Of a stretch of DNA of 64,000 bases, positions 44,199-53,133 are shown piece by piece. How positions within the stretch are numbered: position 1 is the stretch's first letter; every line of letters starts with the position of its first letter. The DNA comes from Nitrospina sp. (lineage in GTDB: Bacteria > Nitrospinota > Nitrospinia > Nitrospinales > JACRGP01): positions 1-64,000 of the forward strand of contig JACAVV010000014.1 in assembly GCA_024648695.1 (NCBI GenBank). Direction: 5' to 3'. The notes under the pieces are model-generated. The model had not been told where the DNA came from and did not search any database. It saw only the letters and a program-made list of their open reading frames with translations. A program made the position numbers and the translations under genes.

Positions 44199-44285
44199 GG
44201 AGAGGTGGCCGAGAGGTCGAAGGCGGTTGACTCGAAATCAACTGTACCCTTGCGGGTACCGGGGGTTCGAATCCCCCCTTCTCCG
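44199..44285 (+). tRNA. tRNA-Ser (anticodon CGA)
   Basis: An 87-base class II tRNA with a long variable arm (GTACCCTTGCGGGTAC). Acceptor GGAGAGG pairs with CTTCTCC, discriminator G, and CCA is not encoded (GCTT follows). The anticodon loop CTCGAAA gives CGA, which reads UCG. Confidence 0.92.
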
Positions 44286-44494
44286 CTTCTCGCCGCAGGG
44301 GCAGTTTGCTGACGACAGGCCATGAGCCACTTGTCTGGTTCGAAGTATTCCTATTAACACCGATCTTCTACGGTAGGCGAGATTACTAAAGAACCGCAAT
44401 AACTCAATAGATTGGTTGATGGATTCGCCCTTTAATTTCCACCTTATTCAGGATTATTTTTTTATCCTCAATTAAGGGATAATTTATTGAGAGT

Positions 44495-46237
44495 TTATCC
44501 CAAAAAATAGGCTTTGCAGATGTATTGCTCCATTTGCCGTTGGGTATTGAAAAATGAGGCGTTGATGGAAATGGAATGCCTTTGCATTTCGATCCATTCT
44601 TTGCGGTTATCGTAATACAGGGGCAGGACTTTTTTCTCCAGGGCTGTATAAAGGTGGTCGGAATCATGGGCGGCCAGTTGTTCCAGGTCCATTTCATGAT
44701 GCGGGTCGAGGTCGCCAATGGCCCATCCAGTCACTCCCTCTATACACCCTTCTACCCACCATCCGTCCAGAATACTCAGGTTTAAAACACCGTTCAGGGC
44801 GGCTTTCATTCCACTGGTGCCGGAGGCTTCGTGAGGCCGAATCGGGGTGTTGACCCATAAATCGACGCCTCCTGTGATCAGGAACCCAAGGTCCATATTA
44901 TAATTGGGCATATAAACCAGCTTCAATTTGTCTGTTTTTTGCTCGATTTTCTTCTGAAATTCATGGATGCGCTGAATGTTCATCTTCCCATCCGTGTCGC
45001 GGGGATGCGCTTTGCCTGAATACACAAGCTGGATGCCAGGACAATTTTCTGCAATCTTGATCAGGCGGTCAAGGTCGTTAAACATCAAAGTTGAACGTTT
45101 GTAGGTGGCAGAACGTCGGGCAAAGCCGATGGTGAATATTTCAGGATCCATGTTTACCGGTGTGGAGGCAGACACTTCCTTCATGAGAGCTTGCTTGGAT
45201 TCCATGTGGGCCTGCCAAACTTCGTCGCAGGGGATCATTTCTGCCTGTCTCAGGTATTTCGGGTCCTGTTCCCAGTATTTAATGTATTTATTGAACAGTT
45301 CTTTAAAAGAGTCCTGAGCCCAGGTGATGGTGTGGATTCCATTGGTGATGTAATCGATCTGGTGATTGGGAAACATGCTCCTGGAAACATTCCCGTGCAT
45401 CAGGGCCACTCCATTGGCAAAACGGCTGAGGTTCAAGCCAAGAGTCGTCATGTTTAGATTCTTATCCCCGGCGCATTGTTTAATGGTTTTCAGCGGAATG
45501 TCTATTTTGAGGACCTTTTCTACCAATTCGTAGGAAAATACGTCATGACCTGCGGCTACAGGAGTGTGAGTGGTGAAAACACAGTGGTTCTTTACCAGTT
45601 CGAAATCCCAAATAGTGTCTTCATCCCAGGTTTCGTAAACGGTCCTTTGATTTTCGCGAAGCAGTTCCAGCGTCAGTAACGAAGAATGCCCTTCATTTAA
45701 ATGAAAGGTATGAAGGTTTTTAAATCCAAGTGCTCTTAAAAACCGAACGCCACCGATGCCAATAATGATTTCCTGCTTTAAACGATACTCCTCCTCGCCG
45801 CCATACAGGGAATCAGTCAAATGTCGATCTTCTTCCTGGTTTTCTTCCAGATTGGTATCTAAAAATATGACCGGGATTTCATGACCCTGAACGCCCTTAT
45901 ATTTGTAGAGCCAACCCCGAACATAAACCTCACGGCCCTGAATTTCTTTCACCAGGATTTTGTGGGGCAACAATTTCAATTTGCTGTGCGGGTCCCACTC
46001 CACGGGATGCTCTTTCTGCTTGCCTTCGGAATCGATCTCCTGCCGAAAATAGCCTTTATTGTAAAGCAGGCTGATGGCGACTACTGGTAAATTCAGGTCG
46101 GCGCATGACTTTAAGGTATCGCCTGCAAGAACGCCCAGGCCTCCACTGTAGGTTGGCAAATCGTTTTCCAAACCGATTTCCATACTGAAATAAGCTATTT
46201 TGGGGTCGAATGTGAAGTCACTCGTGTCGAGGGTCAT
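44495..46237 (-). CDS. glgP: Alpha-glucan (glycogen) phosphorylase, short form
   Basis: A 580-residue phosphorylase that releases glucose-1-phosphate from glycogen or maltodextrin. Family motifs: YSGGLGVLAGDTLKSCADL near residue 30 and the terminal pyridoxal-phosphate and substrate region HEASGTSGMKAALNGVLNLSILDGWW near residue 478. The PLP lysine is the K of SGMKAALN. The length is that of the short (Thermus/Thermotoga-type) group lacking the long N- and C-terminal regions of the animal enzymes. No other glycogen gene is in the window. Confidence 0.92.
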   Translation of the reverse strand: MTLDTSDFTFDPKIAYFSMEIGLENDLPTYSGGLGVLAGDTLKSCADLNLPVVAISLLYNKGYFRQEIDSEGKQKEHPVEWDPHSKLKLLPHKILVKEIQGREVYVRGWLYKYKGVQGHEIPVIFLDTNLEENQEEDRHLTDSLYGGEEEYRLKQEIIIGIGGVRFLRALGFKNLHTFHLNEGHSSLLTLELLRENQRTVYETWDEDTIWDFELVKNHCVFTTHTPVAAGHDVFSYELVEKVLKIDIPLKTIKQCAGDKNLNMTTLGLNLSRFANGVALMHGNVSRSMFPNHQIDYITNGIHTITWAQDSFKELFNKYIKYWEQDPKYLRQAEMIPCDEVWQAHMESKQALMKEVSASTPVNMDPEIFTIGFARRSATYKRSTLMFNDLDRLIKIAENCPGIQLVYSGKAHPRDTDGKMNIQRIHEFQKKIEQKTDKLKLVYMPNYNMDLGFLITGGVDLWVNTPIRPHEASGTSGMKAALNGVLNLSILDGWWVEGCIEGVTGWAIGDLDPHHEMDLEQLAAHDSDHLYTALEKKVLPLYYDNRKEWIEMQRHSISINASFFNTQRQMEQYICKAYFLG

Positions 46238-46284
46238 GATAGTAAGAATATCTCCAGTATATTTAATTTATTTGAGGGTCAGGA

Positions 46285-46665
46285 TCATTCCTTGAGAGCG
46301 GAATCAACGTCCGGGTACAAATCGAAGACCTCGTGCAGTTTAGCCATTTCAAAGACATCTTTGGGGGCACCGTTGAGGTGGGCCAGCATAAACCGACCTT
46401 CAATTTTTTGCAGGCGCTGATGCGCATGAATGAAGGCGCTGATGGTAGAACTGTCCAAATAGCTAACCTTGTCGAGATTGAGGATGAATTTCTGATACCC
46501 CCGGGCCATAAAGGCATCGATCAGTTTTTGCAATTCCCCGGAATTGTAGACATCCAGTTGGCCGGACAGGTCGATGATGATCACATCGCCTTCATTCCGG
46601 CAATCGATGTCTATTTTTCCCATCAAACCCAGGATTTCTTTATGAAATTTTTCCATAGTGATCAT
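46285..46665 (-). CDS. STAS-domain protein (anti-anti-sigma type)
   Basis: A 126-residue protein whose central domain (about 20-110) has the STAS fold with IIDLSGQLDVYNSGELQKLI and the conserved LDSSTISAFIHAHQ, containing the phosphorylatable serines of SpoIIAA/RsbV-like proteins. Such proteins release a partner from a kinase-type anti-sigma factor after dephosphorylation. No kinase or phosphatase partner is adjacent. Confidence 0.85.
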   Translation of the reverse strand: MITMEKFHKEILGLMGKIDIDCRNEGDVIIIDLSGQLDVYNSGELQKLIDAFMARGYQKFILNLDKVSYLDSSTISAFIHAHQRLQKIEGRFMLAHLNGAPKDVFEMAKLHEVFDLYPDVDSALKE

Positions 46666-46692
46666 CCATAATAAGGTGGAAGCTCAAATCCA

Positions 46693-47085
46693 TCAATACT
46701 GGCTTTGGTAACGTTTGGAACCATCATGGGAATCGACATGGTCTTCCCAATAGGATTTTGCCGAAGGTTCAAATTTTCTTTTCAATGGGTCTTTTCCGAG
46801 AAGGGTGATTATAACCCTTACCGGCGTGAAACATAAAAAAAACAAAAGCCCCAACAACACTTTGGTATTGAAGGCTCCTAAAATGGCGGCAAATTTCATC
46901 CACTTGTGATAAAAGCCCTCCAGTTTTTGCGGACAGGTTCCACCCATTACAAAAAATACCAGGGCAATGGTTCCCAGAGTGCAACCGACCCAATAAATTT
47001 GCTTGTATATAAATATTCCGGAAAAAAATGAAAGGACTCCTCCCATCATGAATCCGAACGTTCTTAAGTTGACCGGTGGTGCCAT
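46693..47085 (-). CDS. SxtJ-like small membrane protein
   Basis: A 130-residue protein from the ATG at 47085 (TTGGAG nine bases upstream; a longer frame starts at a TTG). Two N-terminal hydrophobic segments and a third region end with the motif GKDPLKRKFEPSAKSYW, which is characteristic of SxtJ-family membrane proteins. Family members occur near sugar and capsule genes; the function is not known. It lies between the PhnC gene and the STAS protein. Confidence 0.7.
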   Translation of the reverse strand: MAPPVNLRTFGFMMGGVLSFFSGIFIYKQIYWVGCTLGTIALVFFVMGGTCPQKLEGFYHKWMKFAAILGAFNTKVLLGLLFFLCFTPVRVIITLLGKDPLKRKFEPSAKSYWEDHVDSHDGSKRYQSQY

Positions 47086-47182
47086 GACCTGCTTCTCCAA
47101 ATGTTGTGGTTTTCCTGATACCGGAATATTATACGGTTTCCTGGCTGACAATAAAGTTAATTAATTGAATGAATTGAAGTTT

Positions 47183-47914
47183 TTAATAAAGGTGGTCTAA
47201 AATCTCGTCAGTCAGGTTTTCAGGAGAACCTTCAAAAACAAGCTCGCCGGATTTTAAAGCGAGTACCCGGGTCCCGTATTTTCTGGCAAGATCCGGCTGA
47301 TGCAAGTTACACACAACCGTCACCCCGTCTTCCCGGTTGATTGTTTTTAAAGTGTCCAGGATCATTTCAGCGGAACCCGGATCGAGACTCGAAACCGGTT
47401 CGTCGGCCAGGATCATGCGCGGTTCCTGCATAAGGGACCGGGCGATCCCAACCCGTTGTCGCTGGCCACCACTTAAAGCGTCTGCGCGGGCACTGGCTTT
47501 TTCCAATAGACCGGATCGTTGTAGGTTGCGGTAAGCTTGATGGTATAGGGGGCCGGAAAAATGGTTGATGAAACCCCAAAAGGAAGGCAGGTAACCCAAT
47601 CGGCCGGAAAGTACATTGGTGAGTACACTGGCCCGTTCTATCAAATTAAAATGCTGAAAAATCATACCAATTTTACGGCGGCAGGTCCTCAACTGCTTCG
47701 AGGTCGCCTGGGACAAATCGATATCATCAAATATCACGCTCCCGCTTGTAGGTTGAATGAGGGCATTGATACAGCGCAGAAAGGTGGATTTTCCCGATCC
47801 GCTTTTTCCCAAAATGGTCAAAAACTCACCTTCCCGAACCGAGGTCGACAGGCCTTTCAAAGCCTCTGTGCCATTGGAATAGGTTTTGTGGAGGTCTTTA
47901 ATCTGTAAAAGCAC
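47183..47914 (-). CDS. phnC: Phosphonate/phosphite-type ABC transporter ATPase
   Basis: A 243-residue ATPase with GTG start at 47914 (TGGAG five bases upstream). Walker A LGKSGSGKSTFLR (residues 35-47), ABC signature LSGGQRQRVGIARSL, Walker B MILADEPVSSLD and a switch histidine in VVCNLHQPDLA. The PhnC-type region QHFNLIERASVLTNVLSGRLGY is diagnostic. Its partner PhnD precedes it by 12 bases. No PhnE permease gene is in this cluster. Confidence 0.9.
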   Translation of the reverse strand: MLLQIKDLHKTYSNGTEALKGLSTSVREGEFLTILGKSGSGKSTFLRCINALIQPTSGSVIFDDIDLSQATSKQLRTCRRKIGMIFQHFNLIERASVLTNVLSGRLGYLPSFWGFINHFSGPLYHQAYRNLQRSGLLEKASARADALSGGQRQRVGIARSLMQEPRMILADEPVSSLDPGSAEMILDTLKTINREDGVTVVCNLHQPDLARKYGTRVLALKSGELVFEGSPENLTDEILDHLY

Positions 47915-47926
47915 GGCAACTCCATT

Positions 47927-48832
47927 TCAAGGAGTGTTCATGAACTCCAGGTTTAACAATCGGCCCGCTTTGCGCACAGGATCAAAAAATGCGTCCAAAT
48001 CCATCAGGCCACTGATACCGTATAGCTTCTTTAAAACCCGACTGCCTTGTTCGGTTTTTGCCAGTTTTAGCAAACCGTTTTTGACTTTAGCTTTCAGTTC
48101 CGGACTCAAATCTTTGCGAACCGATACCGTATCGTTGGGGATATCCTCGGTGTAAGCGATTACCCTGGTTTTTTTGAAAATATCGGGAAACGATTTAGCG
48201 ATCGCCGCACGGGCATCGTCGTATGTGGCTCCGGCATCGACCTCACCCTTTAAAACGGATAAGATAACCGCGTTATGGGAGCCGGCAAAAACGGTTTTAG
48301 AAAAGAATTTATCGGGATTGTGGCCTTCAGACAGAAAAAGGGTTTTGGGATAGATATGGCCAGAGGTGGAGGCCGGGTCTACAAAAGCAAAACGCTTGCC
48401 TTTGAGGTCTTTTAGCGACTTGATCCCGCTTTTAGACCCAACCACAATTTGTCCGCGATAAAAAGGGCTTCCAAACCGGGAAACGATGAGAAGAAGGTCC
48501 ACATCATACTTTTGTTTCGCCATCACATAGCTAAAGGTGGCGAGCCATCCGATATCGACTTTTCCGGCACCCATAGCTTCGACCACCGCCGCATAGCTCG
48601 TTGCAACACCAGTAGAAAAATGAAGGCCAGTGATTTTAGACAGTTGCGAAGCTATTGAATTTCCTTCCTTTAAAATCATCTGGCTGTCGCCAGAAGGAAC
48701 GAACATCATCTGGAGCGGATGGTCTTTTGAACCCAGGGGTTTTTTTTCAGCGGTGGAGGTGTGCGGGTATAGGGAAAGGGTTGCCAGAATGGAAAAACCC
48801 AAGACAAATTTTGAGAAAAATTTTAAATTCAT
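47927..48832 (-). CDS. phnD: Phosphonate/phosphite-type periplasmic binding protein
   Basis: A 301-residue protein from the ATG at 48832 with a signal peptide (1-25, ending TSTAEKK). It is a type 2 periplasmic binding protein: MMFVPSGDSQM at the mature N-terminus, VDIGWLATFSYVMAKQ, IKSLKDLKGKRFAFVDPASTSGHIYPK and VDAGATYDDARAAI. These are hallmarks of the PhnD/PtxB group, which bind phosphonates, phosphite or hypophosphite. It heads the PhnD-PhnC pair. Confidence 0.9.
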   Translation of the reverse strand: MNLKFFSKFVLGFSILATLSLYPHTSTAEKKPLGSKDHPLQMMFVPSGDSQMILKEGNSIASQLSKITGLHFSTGVATSYAAVVEAMGAGKVDIGWLATFSYVMAKQKYDVDLLLIVSRFGSPFYRGQIVVGSKSGIKSLKDLKGKRFAFVDPASTSGHIYPKTLFLSEGHNPDKFFSKTVFAGSHNAVILSVLKGEVDAGATYDDARAAIAKSFPDIFKKTRVIAYTEDIPNDTVSVRKDLSPELKAKVKNGLLKLAKTEQGSRVLKKLYGISGLMDLDAFFDPVRKAGRLLNLEFMNTP

Positions 48833-48919
48833 CCGCTTGATCCAGGTTAAATGTGGAATAAAGGCCAGCGGCGCGTGAGCAAAGTGAGCCCAGCCGCAAA
48901 GTTCCTCGGCCGTAGGCCG

Positions 48920-48958
48920 AAAAAAAAAGGGGTAAAGCACCTTGCGGCGCTTTACCCC
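48920..48958 (-). terminator. Terminator of the cytochrome c gene
   Basis: A 10-bp stem (GGGGTAAAGC at 48929-48938 with GCTTTACCCC at 48949-48958) with a run of nine U residues on the minus strand (A-run 48920-48928). It follows the cytochrome c stop codon by 17 bases. Confidence 0.9.
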
Positions 48959-48975
48959 TTTTATACAGATAATGC

Positions 48976-49404
48976 TTAGTGCATCAATTCTTCTCTGATG
49001 TATTTAACAACATTCCAAATGTCAGCATCTTTCAAAGACTTATGAGCAACCATACCGGTTCCCTTTGAGCCATTTTTGATGATCCAGAACATTTGACCGG
49101 CAGAAACATCTTTCATGGTTTCAGCACAGGCGAAGTTACGTGGAGCAGGCTTCAAGGCTTTTCCCAATTTACCATCACCACCACCTGAGTCGCCATGACA
49201 CATTTTGCAGGCCATAGGCTTAGCGGTTTTGGTATAGATTTTTTTACCAGCGGCGGCATCAGCGGAACCTGTTTTGTCCATTTTAGCCGTACCTGCAGGA
49301 GCAGATTTGGTTTTACGAGGCTGAGGACATTTACTGGCCAATGCGGAACTTGCAGTAAACAAAGTAAATACCGCCAAAACACCTAATACTAATAACTTTT
49401 TCAT
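48976..49404 (-). CDS. Class I c-type cytochrome
   Basis: A 142-residue periplasmic protein. The start is the ATG at 49404, six bases after AAAGGAG; a second ATG at 49410 is too close to the RBS. A signal peptide ends near residue 24 (SSALASK). The mono-haem site is CKMCH (C66, C69, H70), and a likely sixth ligand is M118 in GTGMVAH. An unusual N-terminal stretch (25-55) with Pro, Lys and Ala precedes the haem domain. It probably carries electrons between periplasmic respiratory enzymes. It is a single-gene unit. Confidence 0.88.
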   Translation of the reverse strand: MKKLLVLGVLAVFTLFTASSALASKCPQPRKTKSAPAGTAKMDKTGSADAAAGKKIYTKTAKPMACKMCHGDSGGGDGKLGKALKPAPRNFACAETMKDVSAGQMFWIIKNGSKGTGMVAHKSLKDADIWNVVKYIREELMH

Positions 49405-50092
49405 TGACATCTCCTTTTAGAAAAATAACAGGTTTACCATTTAACGAACCCATATAAGGGAAAGACCTTCGAAACCATAAACTATTTATAGTATAATGGT
49501 TATAACACGTGTTCAATCTTTCATTGTCATTCGATCTTTAAATTGGCTATATAGCCGGGCAGATTGTATACCCAATCTTGTAAAAAATCCACAGAACAAA
49601 AATCGGTGAGGTATTATAGACGATGGAGGGAAGCTGTCAATAGAAAATTATTGAATTTAATTTGCAGACCGCTTGGTCCCCAAAATTCAAAACTTTTTGA
49701 TGGAAAATTCAACCCTGGGCAGGAAATAAAAGGTTTTCTCAATTTCAAAATAAGGTCAAATAAAACAATGTATTACAAAATTTGAATGCGGTATCTGCAG
49801 GTAAAAGCGCCATTTTTATTTTGACATCCAGGGAAAATTGGCTAACCTTATCCTGTTCCTCATTTCATTTAATAAAGGTTGTTTCAAATCTTTTCTATTT
49901 TTGATTCTTACCATTTTCGATGGTAAGGAATCTTTATTCTAATATTATTTTACTCATCATCCATTCCTCTCAAGACAAACAGTCGAGAGGGTATCATAAC
50001 CCCAATCAGGTAAAGTTTCTTTTAAATGTCTCATTATTCAGGCATTTATTGTTTATCGTGGATCAGGGGTTTGGGTTGTAAGGAGGTCTGTT
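49405..50092. other. Intergenic region between the divergent cytochrome and kamA-like genes
   Basis: About 690 bases of AT-rich DNA without a gene. A terminator-like hairpin lies at 49903-49936 (GATTCTTACCAT pairing with ATGGTAAGGAATC, then T-rich). A TTGACA at 49822 resembles a -35 box. The strong RBS AAGGAGG precedes the kamA-like ATG at 50093. A short sRNA could be encoded ahead of the hairpin, but this is not shown. Confidence 0.4.
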
Positions 50093-51292
50093 ATGAATTT
50101 ACCTGTTAAATTTCCTACCCAAAAGAAACCCAAATACATTACTAAGCTGGACCAGGTCCCGGAATTATCCAGTCAGGAAAAAGAGGCTCTTCAGCCTGTT
50201 GCGGAAAAATATATTTTCCGATCCAATGATTACTATAATTCGCTAATTAACTGGGACGACCCGGATGACCCTATCCGCAAAATTATTATGCCGGATGTTC
50301 AGGAAATGGACGAATGGGGCCGTCTGGATGCTTCTTCAGAAGAAGCCTATACCAAAGTCAAGGGACTGGAGCACAAATACAGTTCAACGGCCCTGCTTCT
50401 CGTAAACGAAGTGTGCGCAGCGTATTGCCGGTTTTGTTTTCGTAAACGACTGTTTATGGACGAAAACGAAGAAGTGACCAAAGATATTTCCGAAGGACTG
50501 GAATATATCAAGAATCACAAAGAAGTGAGTAATATTCTGTTGACCGGTGGCGATCCCATGATCATGGCTACCACCAAACTGGAGCCCATTATTAAAAAGC
50601 TTCGGGAAATCGACCATGTCAACATTATAAGAATCGGCACTAAAATCCCTGCCTTCAATCCCTACAGGATTATCAACGATCCAAGTTTGCTGGAAATGAT
50701 CAACAAATACAGCACTCCGGAGAAAAAGATCTATGTCATGGCGCACTTCAATCATCCGAGAGAATTGACGGATGATGCGGTTAAAGGACTGGATTTGTTG
50801 AGTAAGGCCGGGGCCGCACTGATCAATCAAACGCCAATGATTCAGGGAGTCAATGACAATCCTGAAGTATTGACTGAATTGTTCAACAAGTTATCATTTA
50901 TGGGGATTCCTCCCTATTATGTGTTCTTGTGTCGGCCTACTTCCGGGAATAAGTCGTATTCGGTTCCGATCGAAAAAGCTTATGAAATTTTTGAAACCGC
51001 CAGAACACGTTGCTCTGGTTTGGCCAAGAGAGCCCGATTGGTTATGTCGCACGCTACCGGTAAAATCGAGGTTGCGGCCATGACTCAAAAGACGATTGTT
51101 TTCAAATACACGCGGGCCGCGGAAGACATTGATAGTGGTAAAGTGATGGTATTCAACCGAAAGCCGGAAGCCAGCTGGTTGGACGATTATGAAAACCCTG
51201 TTGAAGAGTACTCCGTTTTATCCTCCCCCGCCAATCAGAAGAGTGATGTCCAGCTTTCATTCGATCCGGTCGATGAAATCCTGATAGGGTGA
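50093..51292 (+). CDS. Lysine 2,3-aminomutase-like radical SAM enzyme
   Basis: A 399-residue protein of the KamA family, which moves the alpha-amino group of lysine to the beta position. The 4Fe-4S/SAM triad is C108, C112 and C115 in VCAAYCRFCFRKRL. The radical SAM core contains ILLTGGDPMIM, IRIGTKIPAFNP and the C-terminal SHATGKIEV, where the lysine may bind pyridoxal phosphate as K337 does in KamA. That segment lacks the PGGGGK sequence of true KamA, so the substrate may differ. In marine bacteria and archaea KamA with AblB makes the osmolyte N-acetyl-beta-lysine; no ablB gene is adjacent. Confidence 0.85.
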   Translation: MNLPVKFPTQKKPKYITKLDQVPELSSQEKEALQPVAEKYIFRSNDYYNSLINWDDPDDPIRKIIMPDVQEMDEWGRLDASSEEAYTKVKGLEHKYSSTALLLVNEVCAAYCRFCFRKRLFMDENEEVTKDISEGLEYIKNHKEVSNILLTGGDPMIMATTKLEPIIKKLREIDHVNIIRIGTKIPAFNPYRIINDPSLLEMINKYSTPEKKIYVMAHFNHPRELTDDAVKGLDLLSKAGAALINQTPMIQGVNDNPEVLTELFNKLSFMGIPPYYVFLCRPTSGNKSYSVPIEKAYEIFETARTRCSGLAKRARLVMSHATGKIEVAAMTQKTIVFKYTRAAEDIDSGKVMVFNRKPEASWLDDYENPVEEYSVLSSPANQKSDVQLSFDPVDEILIG

Positions 51293-51359
51293 AGACTCTC
51301 CGGATAGAATCCATATTTTTTGAGCAAAAATAGAAACTTCAGAAAGGAGAGTTCCGTCT

Positions 51360-51962
51360 ATGGGACGTTTAGCAGGAAAAAACATCCTGGTGGTTATTCC
51401 AAAGGACTATTATAACGAAAATGAACTTGATCCTTTGATGGAGCGCTTTCAGAACGAAGAACCAGAATACCTGAAGCTGGCTTCCTGTAAATTCAAGGAA
51501 GCGGTGGGAATGAAAACAGGTCGCGTGTTTCCGGACTTGTTGATCGTTGATGCCGTGGAAGGAATTGTAGGTGACAGTTATGTGACGGCAGGGAAGGGCA
51601 CACGCCAGATTAAAGGTATATTTCATGGCATTGTGATTCTTGGAGGAACTGGAGCGCGCAAATACCTTTGGCCGGACCGGATATTAAAGTTGATGCTCAC
51701 CGACCGTTATCGTAGTGGATTCGTGGTTGCGGCCATTGGTCTGGGAGTTCCCTGTTTGGGGAAAGCGGGACTGCTGGAATGCCAGGATGTGGCGGCGGAA
51801 ATCAACAAGCATTCCTTAAAAGAACTGGAAGAGGCAAAGGCTACTATCACCGAAGAAGACGTAATAGTGGGAGATAGAATTATCACTGCCCGCGATTCAT
51901 CGGCAGTTGACAAGTTCGCAGAGGCTGTCATTGAAGCCGTGGCTCAGACGAAAAATAAGTAG
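51360..51962 (+). CDS. DJ-1/PfpI-family protein without the catalytic cysteine
   Basis: A 200-residue protein with strong RBS GAAAGGAG. The DJ-1/PfpI fold is shown by NILVVIPKDYYNENEL at the N-terminus and by IVILGGTGARKYLW and the nucleophile-elbow region FVVAAIGLGVPCLGKAGLL. In active DJ-1/PfpI enzymes that elbow reads AICHG. Here the cysteine is glycine (IGLG), and a different cysteine appears three residues later. It is likely non-catalytic or has a shifted active site. It follows the KamA-like gene by 67 bases and may be co-transcribed. Confidence 0.72.
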   Translation: MGRLAGKNILVVIPKDYYNENELDPLMERFQNEEPEYLKLASCKFKEAVGMKTGRVFPDLLIVDAVEGIVGDSYVTAGKGTRQIKGIFHGIVILGGTGARKYLWPDRILKLMLTDRYRSGFVVAAIGLGVPCLGKAGLLECQDVAAEINKHSLKELEEAKATITEEDVIVGDRIITARDSSAVDKFAEAVIEAVAQTKNK

Positions 51963-52173
51963 CCTGCCTTACTTTCGAAGCCATTTATTTGGCCTCAAAT
52001 CAAGCTTCTCTTAAAAAAAGTTTTTCGGGAATAGGTTTTTAGCGAAATTCAAATTTTAAAAAACCTGAAACGGGGGATCGGCATTTCAGGCAAACATGGC
52101 GCTCCATTGTTTGGCTCTGAACTTCCGGATAAAACTTGACAGGCTTGTCCAGCTCAATCGGCCCCAGGACTGT

Positions 52174-52527
52174 TTAAATCCCTTTGTCTTCCCGTTCTAA
52201 TTGCGATTGAATGATCTTTAGGCGCAACTTAAACGCCTGATTCAATGCCTTTACGATGGAATCGTTGGCATCTGGAAAGAACATCTTTTTGTTAAAATCG
52301 TCGAGAGAATGGGTTTCCAGCAATTTGGCAAAAGCTTCATCAATGAAGGGCCGCGTCATTTTCACGATTCCGTCAAAAGAGACGGTGATTTTTTCGTGTG
52401 TGTTCCAATGATCCTCAATCAGTTTGCGGATGGTGTCTCCGGCAGGTGTGCCATCTTCAGAGGTACGGCCTGCCGGTTGTTGCGTCTGAAGAATTTCATA
52501 CATATCGATTTTAAATTCCGGTTCCAT
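52174..52527 (-). CDS. STAS-like DUF4325 protein
   Basis: A 117-residue protein starting at the ATG at 52527 (a TTG-initiated longer frame is less likely). The C-terminal part has KITVSFDGIVKMTRPFIDEAFAKLLE, matching the DUF4325 (STAS-like) pattern of SF-G and FIDEAF. Proteins of this family are usually small regulatory partners. The stop is 385 bases beyond the DJ-1-like gene on the opposite strand. Confidence 0.75.
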   Translation of the reverse strand: MEPEFKIDMYEILQTQQPAGRTSEDGTPAGDTIRKLIEDHWNTHEKITVSFDGIVKMTRPFIDEAFAKLLETHSLDDFNKKMFFPDANDSIVKALNQAFKLRLKIIQSQLEREDKGI

Positions 52528-52584
52528 AGTTGCCTGTTTAGCCAAATAAAGTGGTTAAAAAAATGAAAGCAAGGTTCAGACAGC

Positions 52585-53070
52585 TTACTCTGTAATGGTG
52601 ACGGAGTTCATGACTATTTTTTCAACAGGGTTATCCCGTTGATCCCTTTCGGAAGCTACAATTTCGTCGGCAACCTCCATGCCCTCGGTCACTTCACCAA
52701 ACACCGTGTATTGTCCATCCAGAAAATTGGAATCCTTGACCACGATGAAAAACTGGGAACCGGCGCTATCCGGATCCTGAGCCCTTGCCATAGATAAAAC
52801 GCCTCGCTTATGAGGCGTGTCGTTGAACTCGGCTTTGATGGTGTAGCCGGGGCCACCCGTTCCGTGGATGGACCGGTCATCACTTTTTGAATTGGGATCG
52901 CCTCCCTGGATCATGAACCCTGGGATGACTCTGTGAAATGTGGTCCCATCGTAAAATCCTTCTTTCGCCAACTTCTTGAAATTATCCACATGGCCGGGAG
53001 CCTTGTCCTCAAAAAATTGAATTTTGATGGTTCCCTTGGTGGTCTCAATAACAGCAGTTTCATTCGACAT
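52585..53070 (-). CDS. Cyclophilin-type peptidyl-prolyl isomerase, cytoplasmic
   Basis: A 161-residue protein without signal peptide. The cyclophilin core is complete: FHRVIPGFMIQGGDP (catalytic arginine) and SMARAQDPDSAGSQFFIVVKDS. RBS AGGA. It catalyses cis-trans isomerisation of proline bonds. It is followed closely by a periplasmic paralogue transcribed in the same direction, with 69% or so of residues shared by eye. Confidence 0.93.
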   Translation of the reverse strand: MSNETAVIETTKGTIKIQFFEDKAPGHVDNFKKLAKEGFYDGTTFHRVIPGFMIQGGDPNSKSDDRSIHGTGGPGYTIKAEFNDTPHKRGVLSMARAQDPDSAGSQFFIVVKDSNFLDGQYTVFGEVTEGMEVADEIVASERDQRDNPVEKIVMNSVTITE

Positions 53071-53133
53071 GACAGTATCCTATTGGGTAAAATTTTATAG
53101 AAGTTGAGAAGGTTTAAGATGGGACCTTCAAGC

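Noticed and set aside
49564-49785. A 73-codon plus-strand frame upstream of the kamA-like gene
   Set aside because: No RBS, low-complexity basic composition, ends in AT-rich DNA.
50000-50092. A possible lysine riboswitch before the KamA-like gene
   Set aside because: GAGAGGGTATC and GGTAAAG fragments are present but the conserved L-box core and paired arms could not be found.
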